Origin: Cepaea nemoralis
Lineage: Eukaryota; Mollusca; Gastropoda; Stylommatophora; Helicidae
Direction of reading: 5' to 3'
Assembly: GCA_014155875.1 (NCBI GenBank)
Contig: JACEFZ010011119.1
Coordinates: forward strand, 1 to 64,000
DNA: 64,000 nt
Positions 1 to 10,967 of the stretch are shown piece by piece. Within the stretch, counting starts at the first letter, position 1, and every line of letters starts with the position of its first letter. A program made the translations under genes and the position numbers. The notes beneath the pieces were generated by a model. That model was not told the DNA's origin. It did not search any database and saw only the letters and a program-made list of their open reading frames with translations.

Positions 1-499
1 TTAACCTAACGGGAAAAAATGTTGGCGAAGTGAAGAAATATCTCATCCATTCTTATAAAAATTAGGAAAATGTGTTAACCTAATGAGAAAAATATTGCCC
101 AAGTGAAGAAAAAATGTACACAAAACTTATAAAACTTAGGAAAATGTGTTAACCTAAGGAGAAAAATATTGACCAAGTAAAGAAAAATTTACACCAAACA
201 TATGAAAAGTAGGAAAATTTCTTAACCAAAGGGGAAAATATAAGGGCTAAACTATGAAATATGTTGACCCAAGTAAGAAAATGTGTTAGCCAAATGGGGA
301 AAAATGTTGGCCAAAACATGAAACATCTAAACCAAACTTATAAATATCTCGTGTAAACTTATAAATAAGTATGAAAAAATATTGCGTCTGTAGTTATGTG
401 AAACGTGTCTTGGACTTTTATCTAAACAGACATGTCACACTACATAAGCATCAACGCCAGCATTATTCTCCTTTTATATTACCGAAAGCTTCAACTTAC

Positions 500-829
500 C
501 ATTCCAGAGTATCTGTTAAAGAAACACTTATACAGACTAATCACCCATCTCTCCACACTCTTGGTTTTTTCTTTCTTACACAAAGTGTCTATGTCTTTCA
601 TAGATGTCTTCACAACTTTTCCATGTCACATCACCAAGAACTCCAAACCTCCATTGTACACGAGCTCCAATGAAACAGTCATAATAACATTCATGGCAAT
701 GCAGTCTGTGGCTCCACCTGGGATAGTTTCAATATCATCTGAGTATTCGTCAGCAAAGATCCAATTCCCCTGGCTGACATCTTCAACTTTCTATACCACA
801 ATGTCTGCTACACTAACCTTCCATTGGTC
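500..829 (-). pseudogene. Mirror copy of the decayed coding-like stretch
   Basis: This is the left-arm counterpart of 1205-1534, on the minus strand, with the same two in-frame stops and the same putative donor at its end (near 494-499). One base difference changes a single residue between the two arms. Function unknown. Confidence 0.3.
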
Positions 830-834
830 ATCAA

Positions 835-856
835 CTAACCCTAACCCTAACCCTAA
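835..856 (-). repeat. Short interstitial telomere-like repeat (left palindrome arm)
   Basis: Three and a half tandem CCCTAA hexamers lie here, the C-rich strand of the metazoan telomere repeat. The mirror copy is at 1178-1199 on the other arm, where it reads TTAGGG. Confidence 0.85.
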
Positions 857-1177
857 TTATACAACAAACTCTTTCTTAAGAGACATAGATACAAACCAGT
901 GTTAGAAATAAAAAAGTTAAATTTATGTGATTAAATTTTAATTAAAATTTAAAACTAATAAATCGCAATATTATTGCGCTCTTCACTTAATATACAGATA
1001 TAGGGTAAGTATAGGTATAGGTTAGGTATAGGACATATATCAAGCTTACATCTTGCGCAATAATATTGCGATTTATTAGTTTTAAATTTTAATTAAAATT
1101 TAATCACATAAATTTAACTTTTTTATTTCTAACACTGGTTTGTATCTATGTCTCTTAAGAAAGAGTTTGTTGTATAA

Positions 1178-1199
1178 TTAGGGTTAGGGTTAGGGTTAG
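1178..1199 (+). repeat. Short interstitial telomere-like repeat (right palindrome arm)
   Basis: Tandem TTAGGG hexamers, mirror image of 835-856. The two tracts point toward the centre of the palindrome in C-rich then G-rich order. Confidence 0.85.
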
Positions 1200-1204
1200 T
1201 TGAT

Positions 1205-1534
1205 GACCAATGGAAGGTTAGTGTAGCAGACATTGTGGTATAGAAAGTTGAAGATGTCAGCCAGGGGAAATGGATCTTTGCTGACGAATACTCAGATGAT
1301 ATTGAAACTATCCCAGGTGGAGCCACAGACTGCATTGCCATGAATGTTATTATGACTGTTTCATTGGAGCTCGTGTACAATGGAGGTTTGGAGTTCTTGG
1401 TGATGTGACATGGAAAAGTTGTGAAGACATCTATGAAAGACATAGACACTTTGTGTAAGAAAGAAAAAACCAAGAGTGTGGAGAGATGGGTGATTAGTCT
1501 GTATAAGTGTTTCTTTAACAGATACTCTGGAATG
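1205..1534 (+). pseudogene. Decayed coding-like stretch ending at a GTAAGT donor
   Basis: One frame of 110 codons is open except for two stops (TAG near codon 13, TGA near codon 67). Its translation has a protein-like composition, including GKWIFADEYSDDIETIPGG and later ERWVISLYKCFFNRYSG, and it ends at a consensus splice donor GTAAGT at 1535. This suggests a captured or decayed host exon, but I do not recognise the family and the resemblance to coding sequence may be chance. The same sequence lies inverted at 500-829. Opposite-strand frames of 100 and 157 codons here look less protein-like. Confidence 0.3.
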
Positions 1535-1679
1535 GTAAGTTGAAGCTTTCGGTAATATAAAAGGAGAATAATGCTGGCGTTGATGCTTATGTAGTGTGAC
1601 ATGTCTGTTTAGATAAAAGTTCAAGACACGTTTCACATAACTACAGACGCAATATTTTTTCATACTTATTTATAAGTTT

Positions 1680-3680
1680 ACACGAGATATTTATAAGTTT
1701 GGTTTAGATGTTTCATGTTTTGGCCAACATTTTTCCCCATTTGGCTAACACATTTTCTTACTTGGGTCAACATATTTCATAGTTTAGCCCTTATATTTTC
1801 CCCTTTGGTTAAGAAATTTTCCTACTTTTCATATGTTTGGTGTAAATTTTTCTTTACTTGGTCAATATTTTTCTCCTTAGGTTAACACATTTTCCTAAGT
1901 TTTATAAGTTTTGTGTACATTTTTTCTTCACTTTGGCAATATTTTTCTCATTAGGTTAACACATTTTCCTAATTTTTATAAGAATGGATGAGATATTTCT
2001 TCACTTCGCCAACATTTTTCCCGTTAGGTTAACACACTTTTCTCCTTTTCATAAGAATGGTTGAGATATTTCTTCACTTGGTCAATATGTTTCCCATTTA
2101 GCTAACACATTTTCCTAATGTTCATAAGTTTGGGCGACATTAGTTGAAAGACGTCTTTACTTGGACAATATTTTTCACATTTGGTTAACAAAGTTTCCTA
2201 CTTTTTATGAGTTTGGACGAGAAGTTTCTTTACTTGGTCAACAGTTTTAACCTTTGGTTAACACATCTTCTTACTTCGGTCAACATATTTCATAGTTTTT
2301 CCCATATTTTTTCCCCCTTTTGGTTAACACATTTTCCTACTTTTCATAAGTTTGGTGTACATTTTTTTCTTTACTTGGTCAATATTTTTCTCATTAGTTA
2401 ACGCATTTTCCTAAGTTTTATAAGTTTGTGTAAATTTTTCTTCACTTTGGCGATATTTTTCTCATTAGGTTAACACATTTTCCTAATTTTTTATAAGAAT
2501 GGATGAGATATTTCTTCACTTGGCCAATATTTTTCCCTTTGGTTAACAAATTTTCCTACTTTTCATAAGTTTGGTGTAAATTTGTCTTTACTTGGTCAAT
2601 ATTTTTCTCCTTAGGTTAACACATTTCCTAAGTTTTATAAGTTTTGTGTAAATATTTTCTTCACTTGGGCAATATTTTTCTCATTAGGTTAACACATTTT
2701 CCTAATTTTTATAAGAATGGATGAGATATTTCTTTACTTCGCCAATGTTTTTCCCTTTAGATTAACACACTTTTCTCCTTTTCATTAGTATGGTTGAGAT
2801 ATTTCTCCACTTGGCCAATATTTTCCCCATTTGGTTAACACATTATCCTAATTATTATAAGTTTGGACGACATATTTATAAGATTAGTTGAAACATGTCT
2901 TTACTTGGACAATATTTTTCACATTTGGTTAACAAAGTTTCCTACTTTTTATGAGTTTGGACGAGAAGTTTCTTTACTTGGTCAACAGTTTTCACCTTTG
3001 GTTAACAAATTTTCATACATTTTAAAAGTTTGGATGTGGTATTTCTTTATTTGGCCACTATTTTTCATCTTTGGCTAACAAATTTTCCTACTTTAGTCGA
3101 CATATTTTCCTACTTTTTGTATGTTTGGTCGAGATATTTCAAAACTTGGTCAATATTTTTCCTAATTTGGGTATCACATTTTCTTATAACGGTCGACATC
3201 TTCATAAGATTTTCCATCGTTTTGCCTATTGTATTACTTCAGTCGACATATTTCTTGATTTTACTAGCATGTTTTACTTGGTATAAATTCGGATGAGATA
3301 TTTCTTAACTTTGCCAATATTTTTCACCTTTGGCTAACAAATGTTCATACATTTTATAAGTTTGGACGAGACATCTATAAGTTTGATCGATATTTTTCCT
3401 ATTTGGCTAACATGATTTCCTACTTGCCCAATATTTTTTTCACATTTGACGAACAATTTTCCTACTTTTCATAAGTTTGGTCGGGATATTTCCTATTTTG
3501 GTCACCATTTATAATTAGTTTGGTTACAATGTTTCCTATTTTTTTATATAATATTAGTCGAGCCGTTTCTTATTTTGGCGAACAGTTTTGTCAGTTTGGC
3601 TAATACATTTTTACTATATTTTATAAGTCTGGTCGATATATTTATGTATTTGGCCAACAGTTTTAATAATTTGGCTAACA
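1680..3680. repeat. Degenerate ~73-bp satellite
   Basis: Roughly 27 diverged tandem units share GGTTAACACATTTTCCTA, then a TTTTATAAGTTTGG-like block, a GAGATATTTCTTTACTTGG-like block and CAATATTTTTC. Units of about 73 bp are clear at 1948-2100 and become irregular toward 3680. The outer part of the left palindrome arm (1-360) holds the same satellite inverted. Short open frames here are by-products of the AT-rich repeat. Confidence 0.85.
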
Positions 3681-3704
3681 ATTTTTTTTCTTATTTGACT
3701 GTTG

Positions 3705-3850
3705 GAGTGGTACATAGAACCTGTACTGTTGTATGGATGTGAAATGTGGCAATGAGCCGACACATTGAAATAGATATATTGACATTGGAAATGGGTTTCT
3801 GGGGAAAGATGCAAAGACCCCTTTGGCCAGGCAGAAGAGTTAATGAAAGT
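3705..3850 (+). mobile_element. LINE 3'-end relic
   Basis: Translation around 3705-3830 gives IEPVLLYGCEMW and then LEMGFWGKM, the decayed form of the LLYGCETW...EMWFWRRM block found at the C-terminus of many LINE reverse transcriptases. An in-frame stop separates the two blocks. It is followed directly by the dispersed repeat at 3880-4480. Confidence 0.6.
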
Positions 3851-3879
3851 GTAAATGTCTGCTCTGAGACGCGATAACT

Positions 3880-4480
3880 TCACTGGTCAGGACAGCGGGT
3901 ACGTGATATGTCCTGTTATATGAGCCGCATAAGATTGCTCCGGGGAATCTTGTTGTGTTCACGGGTAATATTATACAGGTGATAAAAATAGCTAAACACT
4001 CGTGTGTGTATGACCCGATAGCTGTTAAGTAAAAGGTACACCTTCCCCAACTGGCCTCGGTGCTCACATCTCTCCTCTATGTCTATGAGAATGGGTTAGA
4101 CGAAAACAGTGATGACTAGGTTATAGTTGTGTATACTGTATTCGAAGCTGCCTTGTGGTGTATAGAGGCCTCGGTAGTAGTAGCTTCGTGGTCTTTGCTG
4201 TTACTTGGTGACCCTATGACGCCTCGGATATAGACACGCTAGAGTAGGGGGACCTTTTTAAACTTCCGACGCCATGTTGACGAGGGGGAAGAATCACTCC
4301 CGTACATGGTGGTCATCCCGAGTTAGGTCCCCTGGTTAAATCACCAACAGAACACCTTTTTTTCTGTACTATCCCTCTTAACCACGTGTCTCAGTTGTAT
4401 CCTTACGCAGATGACAGGATGCAACGCCCTCTTTGACTGGATGCAACCATTACCCACATGTCCCTATACATGGTGGTATT
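3880..4480. repeat. Dispersed ~600-bp repeat, copy 1
   Basis: This stretch aligns by eye over nearly its whole length with 48541-49180. Shared blocks include TTGTTGTGTTC, GTAATATTATACAG, TAGCTGTTAAGTAAAAG, CACATCTCTCCTCTATG, TTTAAACTTCCGA and GTTGGTCATC-like sequence. The copies are well diverged, so this is an old repeat. It may be LINE 3' untranslated sequence, since a LINE C-terminal relic sits just upstream. No coding capacity is evident. Confidence 0.7.
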
Positions 4481-4724
4481 ATATGTCTATCTTGTGAGAT
4501 GTTCGTTTACTTCTACCACACTAATACCTACGAGTAGAGGTATGGAGCTTGAAACGATGAAGCAGTAGCCGTGAGCATACAAAGAAAGACAACAATGTCT
4601 GATGGGAGGTGGCTTTAAAGCGTTAGAACAAGAATCGCTGTGATGAAGGTTGTCTTTTACAAGTTGGAAAACATACTGACTAATATAAAGTTGACAATTG
4701 TACTGAGAAATAAAAAGAGTGTTT

Positions 4725-4835
4725 AAGTACTACATAGAACCTGTAATTTTGTATGACTGTGAAGCGAGGTCAGTGAGCAGACAAGCTGAAATGCCTCTAA
4801 TGCCAGTGGCGTTGTGGATTCTGAGACATCGTTTT
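4725..4835 (+). mobile_element. LINE 3'-end relic, second copy
   Basis: The sequence resembles 3705-3830: a tACATAGAACCTGTA block, then a TTGTATGactGTGAA block that translates to YIEPVILYDCEA. It is the same LINE C-terminal block (LLYGCE-like) in more decayed form. Confidence 0.5.
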
Positions 4836-5870
4836 TAAAATGTTCACTAGACACCCGCATGAAACTCCCTCCAAATACTACAAGGCAACATGACAAAACA
4901 TACAACGTAGCAGACATATAGATACTATACCAGCTCTGTAAGGCAACATACTTTGATAATGTATACATAACGGTCCCTTTCCAATAATACTGCACACATC
5001 TATAAGCAGTGGTAAACCCGTATACACAGATACACGATACTTTCCTAAAGTAGACTCTAGCCAAGTTCGCAGTGCAGCTATATAGAGGCATGTCTGAGTT
5101 GATATGAAATATTTTTTTGGTTATTTTCACACCCGGGTGTAATAGGCGACAGTTCACAACACAGCTACGATGTGCTGACAGGGGTGCCCTTATCAACTTC
5201 ACATACTGGTCAATCTATATACACCGCCCAATAACATAGTACACTATCCTTTTTCAAACCTCAAGCGTTTTCAATGTCACAAGAATAACGAACTACTGAT
5301 ATTTAAGATCAGAGTGGCACATGCTGATACTGTTTGTGATATCTCCTACTCATACCACCTGTTTTAACTGAATAAGGACACATACATCTAACCCATAAGC
5401 CCCAATCGGCAAATATGAGAAAAATCGAGAGTAGTGTTATTGATTTTTATTGGATGTCCCGACAATAGGTGTTAATCTTTTAATCTCCTTCCAACCTTTA
5501 TATGAACATTTATTAATATCGCGAACTATTTGCAGTGGCGGAGATATAAGAAATATTATTAACCTGACTTGATCATTACGAGGATGATAATCCCCTGGAT
5601 TAGCAGTTATGAGAATAAGTATTGATTTTTTTGCAACACCTGTTGAGGTCATATTCTGAATGTTAAGTTAGGTTATATTTTGTGACTCGTAGGTGCAACG
5701 GTGAAATCTGCTGCCTGTGTTTTTCATCACCTTAACATATTCCGCAACCAGCACACCACCTCTCCTTTTCTAAACATAGCCGGGTTAATAACAACCGAGC
5801 TCGAAATCACAACTAAGTAACCAAATATTATTCTACCACTAGACCACCCCACTGGGATTCGAACCCGATG
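4836..5870. other. No gene seen
   Basis: About 1 kb with only short open frames that show no recognisable motif. The end (5760-5870) contains a GGGATTCGAACCC block, which resembles a tRNA B-box on the minus strand and abuts the mobile satellite copy that follows. Confidence 0.5.
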
Positions 5871-5871
5871 A

Positions 5872-6475
5872 TAGTGTTCGGAAGCGTTTATCTAGTTACG
5901 CATCCACTCACCCCACCCCTTAACAACGAATATCACAAAGTCATACCCACTAAAACCATCGGCCATCTTTACTTTTTAAGGTTTTCATTTGAAGAGTTGT
6001 AAACGGTATGATGATAGTATTTAAGTCCCATCCGCAACAGATAATAGAAACTATCGTTATAATAAACAGTCGACCACTTTACAATAGACATATAATGAAA
6101 ATATCCTAGGTCTTCTGACTACCAACGCCGCCATTATGCGTTGAATGTGTCAGTGGTAGACCTCCATGCCATTATTTACCCACTTCTCCACTTGATCACC
6201 CTGGCTCTTACCAAGGAACGGGCGCATTCATTTAGCCACTTCGCCACTCGCTCACCCCTTTAAAATGTTCAGAAGCACTTCTCTAGCTAATTCTCCGCTC
6301 ACCTACTCCTTAACAACGAATAACACTAAGCCATGCCCCTTACATCCGTTACTACCGGTCATCTTTACTGTTTTAAGGTTTTCATTTGAAGAGGTTTAAT
6401 CTATATGACGATAGTTTATAAGCCACTACGACCCACTACAGATCATATACACGCCATATATACCTTTTTACTTAT
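5872..6475 (-). repeat. Mobile satellite, copy C (~148-bp units only)
   Basis: Repeated blocks ATGATGATAGT, CACTCACC, ACTAAGCCAT-like, CATCTTTACT and GGTTTTCATTTGAAGAG match the tandem core of the mobile satellite seen at 44030-48030 and 50750-52000, in the same orientation as the latter. Three to four diverged units are visible. The head and the 29-bp array are not seen here. Confidence 0.75.
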
Positions 6476-6479
6476 TATA

Positions 6480-6700
6480 ATTTTCATATGACACCCGGCG
6501 CGGCTCGAGGCTTCGACCCACCTAACCCCACCACAGTACTCGTCAATAACCGGACTAGTGATCACTCAGCAATGACTGGCCACTTGGGTACTACAAGACA
6601 CTGTTTTACTGGGGTCGACCGCTCCACGCGACCGATCGGCCCGCTTGCTCCTGCGTCCGCCGCCCGCCCCCGCGCGCCTTTGGTTGTTGTTTAATTTTAT
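6480..6700. other. GC-rich patch, function unknown
   Basis: A clearly GC-rich stretch (for example GCCGCCCGCCCCCGCGCGCC near 6658-6677) stands out in AT-rich surroundings. A 68-codon frame runs through it with no recognisable motif. It could be a transposon terminus or a foreign insertion. Confidence 0.4.
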
Positions 6701-6900
6701 TTTATTTAAAAAAATTAGTTAAAATATTATACACAAACTCAGTTATCTGCTCTTAGAAAACAGCTCTTTTCTTAGATGTATCGACCCTTACATATTACCT
6801 AAGTACCTACCCTACCCAAACCGCCCTGGTCCCGAGCTGGATTGGGGGAAATCCAGTGAGGTCAATCCAGAAAGTATAATTAGTTAGGAGAAGACAAAAA

Positions 6901-6992
6901 CCCTAACCCCTAACCCTAAACCCCCTAACCCTAACCCCTAAACCCTAAGCCCTAACCCCTAACCCTAACACCTAACCCTAACCCTAATCCTA
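6901..6992 (-). repeat. Interstitial telomeric tract
   Basis: About 92 bp of CCCTAA-type hexamers with interspersed CCCCTAA, CCCTAAA and similar variants, fifteen or so units. Related GGTCAATCC blocks flank it on both sides (near 6860 and 7016). Confidence 0.9.
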
Positions 6993-7044
6993 AGGATTGG
7001 GACCAATCCTTAGAGGTCAATCCTGATTTCCTACTCAGTTACCC

Positions 7045-7345
7045 GCTACCCTACTACTCACTACATGATTGTGGCCACTAGGTAAATGTATGAAACAGAA
7101 TGAGGAAGACACGACATGATTGTGGCCACTAGGTAATGTATGAGACAGAGGGCGGCACAACATGATTGTGGGCAATAGGTAACATGATAATATTGCGACA
7201 TGAATAAGGTAGACACGACATGATTGAGGGAGACACGACATTATTGAGAAAGACCCGACATTATTGAGAGAGACACGACATGAGTATAGTCACAAAGTAA
7301 AGTGTGAGGAAGAATGAGATAGACACGGCATAGTTATGGTCACTT
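7045..7345. repeat. Degenerate tandem repeat
   Basis: Imperfect units share GACACGACATGATTGTGGCC and ACTAGGTAA-type blocks with variable spacing. It ends shortly before the 41-bp array. No gene. Confidence 0.6.
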
Positions 7346-7396
7346 GTTAAAAGACAAATGAGAGAGGCTTATTGTACGGGAGAAGGCACCAGGAGT

Positions 7397-8048
7397 TCAG
7401 AGACGTGATTCATGCCAGGGAACAAGTCAACATAAATACTGAGACGTGATTCATGTCAGGGAACATGTCAACATGAATACAGAGACGTGATTCATGCCAG
7501 GGAACAAGTCAACATGAATACAGAGACGTGATTTATGCCAGGGAACAAGTCAACATGAATACAGAGACGTGATTCATGCCAGGGAATAAGTCAACATGAA
7601 TACAGAGACGTGATTCATGCCAGGGAACAAGTCAACATGAATACAGAGACGTGATTCATGCCAGGGAATAAGTCAACATGAATACAGAGACGTGATTCAT
7701 GCCAGGGAACAAGTCAACATGAATACAGAGATGTGATTCATGCCAGGGAACAAGTCAACATGAATACAGAGACGTGATTCATGCCAGGGAACAAGTCAAC
7801 ATGAATACAGAGACGTGATTCATGCCAGGGAACAAGTCAACATGAATACAGAGACGTGATTCATGCCAGGGAACAAGTCAACATGAATACAGAGACGTGA
7901 TTCATGCCAGGGAACAAGTCAACATGAATACAGAGACGTGATTCATGCCAGGGAACAAGTCAACATGAATACAGAGATGTGATTCATGCCAGGGAACAAG
8001 TCAACATGAATACAGAGACGTGATTCATGCCAGGGAACAAGTCAACAT
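7397..8048. repeat. 41-bp minisatellite, ~16 copies
   Basis: The unit contains CAGAGACGTGATTCATGCC, AGGGAACAAGTCAACATGAA. Spacing is exactly 41 bp across most of the array, and the units differ by only a few bases, so the array is young or well homogenised. There are no unique spacers, so it is not a CRISPR array. Confidence 0.95.
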
Positions 8049-8049
8049 G

Positions 8050-8340
8050 TCAAGGGACTTGCCTAGCACCATCAGATCCATGGACATATGGTGCTACACC
8101 CATATTCTTATCGACAAATGGGCACTTGCTGGCAGATGTGGCCAGAATCACGTTGGCTCCTTTATTTCCTGAGACATTTCCTGGTTCCCATTTTAGGCTG
8201 AGTCGACGTGGGAGTCCATGTCCATTATTTCACATTCCAACCCCTCATCCAGGATGGGGATCGACACACTGACCACCAGACCGGAAGGCAAGTATCCAGC
8301 CTCTACACCACGGCGGCCCCAGTTTGTCTATAGTAGCCAG
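8050..8340. repeat. Dispersed repeat related to 43700-43935
   Basis: Shares CATATGGTG, ACCCATA, ATTTCCTGGT..CCATTTTA and a CGACGTGGGAG-like block in the same order with the copy at 43700-43935. An 81-codon frame within it has no recognisable motif. Family unknown. Confidence 0.45.
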
Positions 8341-8344
8341 CAAA

Positions 8345-9775
8345 CGCGTAGTGAGTTACTTGGTACAAACTGACACCACACGTGAACATTCACCAGCACG
8401 CCACAGCCCAGGCTTCTTATTTCTCAACTTTCCTTTCGTATTCATTTTCCGATGTCACATTCCTCATTTCCGCGTTTACTCTATGGCGTTTAGTTGTGAG
8501 TGAGCACATATGTGATGTGTGCGTGTGAGTTATGTTCGTGTGTGCGGAAATTTTCTCCAGAGAGCATTTACCCGTCTGTTAACCTTGTCAGGGGTTGAAT
8601 GGTGACCGTTAATTGAAGGATGAGGGTAATGAATGCGTGAAAGTCGACCCACGCCCACTCGTTTTGTCTGCTGCTGTCGTGTATTCTTCCCCGCAATCTA
8701 ATTCCACTTGGTGAGTACCCTCTGCGTCGTGCTCTCGCTCACCCGTCCAAGATTTGCGCATAATATAAACTGTCCGGCGGTCCGGCGAGGGTAATTGTCT
8801 CCCGCCACTTCTGCAATTAATTGTTGGCGCCAGCGGTACCGCGCTGGTAATATTGCTTCTGACTTTGCATAATGGCAGATTGTCTGCGTCACTGAAGGAT
8901 TATTTGCTAAGCTGAGCTGTATACGTTGCATAGGTAGGTACCTAGTATTGTCGAATGTGCTTTCTTGTATTAAATAAGCTGTACATTGCTATACATACCC
9001 ATTAGGGGTTTCACCTTTCGGAGCGTAAGACACTGGTTCAAATCACCGAGTAAGCGAAGTATATTTATAAAAATACAAGTCCTTACATTGTATTAATTGC
9101 CCAAAATACGCCAGCGATTCTATTTTAAATGTGGACAGTGTTTACTACCATAGTTGCGTGACATGCTCACAAACGTGGGTAACTGTGCTGGCTACGGCTA
9201 AAACATCAGTTAGTTGCATTGCCTTGACAGGACGTGTCAATCAACCCCAGAAGTAACACAACTGATCAGTAATTGTGTACAGGAAGCCCTATAAGGCGAT
9301 GGAAGAACCCGCGTGAAGAAAATGATGCTACAAAAATCATATGAACTATTGGCAACATGGGTTTCGAATTGGGACATGTGATCTGAAATAGCGCAGTCGT
9401 GTGTTGGCTTCTTATTACTGGTGTATTATGTGACCACATCAATTACGGCTTCACTCGTCAGGTGAAAGGTGTTTGAAACTGCTAAATCAACCTCTGTTAG
9501 TGCTGACGTAGAAAATATAGAGATTATTTCATTGAATATAGCGACTGCTTTGTTCTTCGTTCCGAGAAAGGGTATTACCAGTTTGTTCAAAATATGACCT
9601 TGGGTCAGTGTGCTCAGCAAATTCTGTATATGGCCCATCTTTCTGAGCCTGGACTTTCTCAAACAATACCACGGGACAATAACAATTAATCATGTTTGTT
9701 AAAAAATAAAACATGGTGAAGATCACAATCTGTTTCTGAATTTAAAAAAATAATACGAATAAATAAATGTCCACG
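8345..9775. other. No gene seen
   Basis: No convincing coding frame. A tRNA B-box-like GGTTCAAATC at 9032-9041, preceded by a TTTCGGAGCGTAAGACACT stretch, may be a SINE remnant. The rest is featureless. Confidence 0.45.
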
Positions 9776-9779
9776 GATA

Positions 9780-10060
9780 ACATTACATGTCAATCAAACT
9801 CTACAGTCAACAGTACGGACAATGAAAATGCCACAAAACGTGAATACCTTGGCTCAACAATCAACAACAAGGCAACTGTTCACCAGAAAGCAGACGGGGA
9901 CAGGCCCTATCCATGCAGTATTCGGGTTCTATGACACAACATCAGCAAACACAAGACAGTAACAATTCTGAGAAACTGCATCTTTCTCTTGGCCACACAA
10001 GGGCTTTTGACTTTAAATATGACAGAAACACATATAGAATGTCGTTAATCCAGAAGGAAA
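9780..10060 (+). mobile_element. LINE reverse transcriptase relic
   Basis: Fragments of a LINE C-terminal half are readable: REYLGSTINN near 9840-9870 (the usual KYLGSxI block), then KHKTVTILRNCIFLLAT near 9950-9998 (the usual KxxIxRxCIxPxxTYG block). Stops and frame changes interrupt it. Confidence 0.6.
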
Positions 10061-10104
10061 AGGTGCGTACACTGCGCAAGATTTAACATTAGAAATCATG
10101 GCCT

Positions 10105-10285
10105 AGAGAGTATGGGTGACCAGGGGATCTGACCGACATTCAGGTCTCCGAGGGAAGGCTAGACGGGCACATAATCAGACAGTAACTGATAGTATTAACA
10201 TTGGGACTCTTCGCTGGTTGTTAAAGATAAGGACAGAGCGCGTATAGGAATGTCCTGAGTTCTGTTATGTGGGTTCTTGATTCAA
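10105..10285 (+). mobile_element. 3' end of an RNase H-bearing LINE
   Basis: Translation of about 10165-10275 gives NQTVTDSINIGTLRWL, TER and then ECPEFCYVGS. The LINE at 44555-47501 ends (minus strand) with NQIDTGTIGVGTLRWLV, TER, ECPEYCDVGS and a stop. The match shows this is a 3' fragment of the same family in the plus orientation. Confidence 0.75.
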
Positions 10286-10289
10286 CTCA

Positions 10290-10484
10290 ACGCAAAACGC
10301 ACCATTCCTCCGAAACGGAAATGCTTTGAGATCATATTAAACTCTATAGTGGTGTAGACAGAACAGCGGTGGGTTTATGAGGCGTGGTACCTGAAGGAGA
10401 GGCTGGTCTCGACCAGCACCAGGTGGACACGGGACATTTAAGGAAATACATGAGGTAGGGCAAACATATGTCATATGTCGTAGT
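10290..10484. other. No gene seen
   Basis: Short spacer between the LINE fragment and the 38-bp repeat. Nothing recognised. Confidence 0.4.
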
Positions 10485-10720
10485 ACTTACAGTATCGTCT
10501 ACTTGTAGACTATGTCACAATATCTACAGTTTCACCTACTTACCAACATATGTAGTAATATCTACAGTGTAACTACGAGTAGGCGTATGTTGTAATATCT
10601 ACAGGTTCACCTACTTACCAGCATATGTCGTAAAAGCTACACTTTCACCAATTTACCAACACACTGTCGTAATATCTGCAGTTTCATCTATGCACAAATA
10701 CGTCTCACTGCTGGATACTC
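10485..10720. repeat. Degenerate ~38-bp tandem repeat
   Basis: Five or six imperfect units share CATATGTCGTAATATCTACA followed by GTTTCACCTACTTACCA, with small indels between copies. Confidence 0.75.
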
Positions 10721-10967
10721 AGCCACTTCCGGTTTTATAACTTTTAACATGCTTGCGGCATTTCACTGATTACCAGCTGCCAGCCGGCAACATCTAGTCC
10801 ATCCCTGTTAAATAACAGCCACATTGCTATATTTATACTGAAAACACTATCACTGAACGTTCACAATAGTATTCTCCATACATCTAGCCATTGTAAACAC
10901 GTAACTAACACGGCTGTGTTGAGACATTCGTAGTTTAGACGAATGCGCGGGGCCCAGAAGAATGTCC

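Larger units (their letters stand above)
1..2032. repeat. Near-perfect palindrome, arms ~980 bp, 75-bp spacer
   Basis: Bases 1-979 are the reverse complement of 1055-2032, pairing so that coordinates sum to about 2034. Reading through the arms I see only a few differences: one base in a T-run near the outer end, one in the stretch around 417/1620 and one around 762/1272. The spacer 980-1054 is AT-rich and not paired. The left arm meets the window edge, so the true arm may be longer. Each arm holds part of the ~73-bp satellite at its outer end, a decayed coding-like stretch, and three telomere-like hexamers. It could be a real inverted duplication kept alike by gene conversion, or a fold-back assembly error. 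Confidence 0.95.

Noticed and set aside
432..905. 157-codon frame in the left palindrome arm and its mirror at 1129-1602
   Set aside because: It is antisense to the more protein-like frame, ends in the translated telomere repeat (NPNPNPN) and has no motif.
7397..8048. Regular 41-bp repeats considered as a CRISPR array
   Set aside because: The repeats are contiguous with no unique spacers, and the window is eukaryotic.
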